Source: Gracilaria gracilis (lineage: Eukaryota; Rhodophyta; Florideophyceae; Gracilariales; Gracilariaceae). Taken from it: a DNA stretch of 64,000 bases. The translations under genes and the position numbers were made by a program. The notes beneath the pieces were generated by a model, which made no database searches, was not told where the DNA came from, and was given only the letters and a program-made list of their open reading frames with translations. Numbering within the stretch: the stretch's first letter is position 1; each line of letters starts with the position of its first letter. Of the stretch, positions 62,816 to 64,000 are shown in pieces. The DNA is taken from positions 1-64,000 of the forward strand of contig JARGSG010000002.1 in assembly GCA_030374805.1 (NCBI GenBank), given 5' to 3'.

Positions 62816-64000
62816 AAGCCAATCAGCTCCAGGATGGTCTTTGTAAGGAAGACGAATTCGGAAGGCGACATAATACGCTACAAAGCACGCCTAATTGTCC
62901 ATGGGTTCATGCAAGGTTTTGCCGAACACACGTACGCGCCGGTCGTTGACTTCAATACAGTACGACTCGTTTTAGCTCTCGCAGTTCAGAGGGGCTATAA
63001 TGTTCATCAAATGGACATCAAGACTGCTTTTCTGCATGGAGATATTGATGAAATTATTTACATTCTACGTCCGAATGGTTTGAAGCTAAGTAATGAGAAT
63101 GAAGTTCTGAAACTACGTAAGAGTTTGTACGGATTGAAGCAAGCCCCTCGACAATGGTACCGGAAGTGGAAACAGGTGATTACCGAATTGGGGTTCCAAC
63201 CGCTACGTTCAGAGGAGTGCCTTTACGTAGGAGGAGAGATATGGCTTATGATCTACGTTGACGATATCATCATTATCTCGCCAAGTCTCACCAGCATAGC
63301 GGATGTGAAGCGACAAATATCGCAATGTTTGGACGCCAAGGATATGGGGCCTCTATCTAAATTTTTGGGTGTGACTTACGAGGAATACTGCGGTACTGCA
63401 TATCTGCACCAGATGGACTACGTAGCAGAACTTCTCAGACGTTTCGGAATGGAGAATTCCAAAGCTCTGAGTACCCCAATGACGCAGCTTTGTCCACGCC
63501 TTGAATGTGTTCATGATTCGTATGATACAAAGAAGTATCAGGAGGTCGTCGGATGTTTGTTGTTCTTGGCGACCAGAACACGCCCTGATATCAATATTGC
63601 AACTACATTGTTGTCCCGCCGTTGCTCAACGCCTCGGGAGTGTGACTGGAAGGCTGTGAAGCGACTTTTAAGATATCTCCAAGGAACGAAGGAGTATGGT
63701 TTGAAGCTTTCAAACACTGCGGGGCGTTTAGTGGCCTAGGGAGATGCGGACTGGGGCAGTGATGTTGAAATTCGGAAATCTACATCTGGGTTTGTAATCA
63801 AGCTTGGACACTCCACAGTGGCTTGGAAGTCTCTCAAGCAATCTGTTGTAGCCTTGTCAACGTCGGAAGCTGAACGTGTTTCTGCCAGTGAAGCGTGAAA
63901 GTTCGTAGTGTGGATGCGCGATCTGCTCAAGGATCTTGACTCAGACCAAGCAGAAGCAACGGCTCTGTATCAGGATAATCTGGGCGCCATTGAGTGGGAA
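62816..64000 (+). mobile_element. Ty1/copia fossil, copy 2, truncated, continues beyond the window
   Basis: Begins inside the reverse transcriptase of a second copia lineage (Y-K-A-R-L-I-V-H-G, M-D-I-K-T-A-F-L-H-G-D, L-Y-G-L-K-Q-A-P-R-Q-W, Y-V-D-D-I) and runs through the connection into RNase H (T-S-G-F-V, S-T-S-E-A-E) up to the window edge. These blocks are the classical plant/animal copia type and clearly unlike copy 1. It is broken, with about two breaks, so younger or less decayed than copy 1. The terminal repeats are outside the window. Confidence 0.85.

Overview
The window looks like nuclear DNA of a multicellular (florideophyte) red alga. Chondrus crispus is the best guess, though no single marker proves the species. 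The reasons are that host genes are mostly single-exon with a few short GT-AG introns (82-120 bp), they sit in a compact block, and both flanks are saturated with old and young mobile elements of many superfamilies.

Layout. 1-17.7 kb is best read as one very large, decayed DNA transposon of the Plavaka type (CACTA-related) whose left end lies outside the window. It holds a broken transposase (1-2.5 kb), a coiled-coil reading frame on the minus strand broken by in-frame stops (2.8-5.4 kb), a beta-class DNA amino-methyltransferase fused to a SET domain (5.9-8.9 kb, minus), a fold-back hairpin field (9.25-10.8 kb), then four further genes: A (ParB/sulfiredoxin-like motif), B (oxygenase-like HAG...RYH motif), C (Rossmann-fold protein, minus) and D, followed by a conserved terminus at about 17.74 kb. 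17.7-23.7 kb holds a PIF/Harbinger remnant (Myb-like gene plus transposase) and a Tc1/mariner remnant. 23.72-25.20 kb is an inverted internal-deletion derivative of the giant element: transposase 5' part fused to the gene D 3' end. 25.20-29.34 kb is a second, diverged copy of genes B, C and D with the same terminus. 29.4-35.67 kb contains three pogo-like remnants; two of them lie head to tail and share the target TA between them.

36-54 kb is the host block: UDP-glucuronate decarboxylase (UXS), RRP4 of the exosome, a small two-exon gene, VPS28 (ESCRT-I), a RING-H2 protein, a DnaJ-type zinc-finger protein probably sent to the plastid, MSH6 and the exportin CSE1. These are ordinary housekeeping genes with no operon-like logic. 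Several are divergently paired over intergenic stretches of several hundred bases.

54.22-55.79 kb is a Tc1/mariner element that looks whole (TA duplication, terminal repeats, open DD34E transposase). 57.1-64 kb contains two broken Ty1/copia retrotransposon fossils of different lineages joined end to end, the second running off the window.

The most unusual object is the giant transposon with DNA/histone-modification-like cargo. The link between transposase and genes A-D is supported by the deletion derivative, but membership of the methyltransferase-SET gene and of the 2.8-5.4 kb frame rests on position only.
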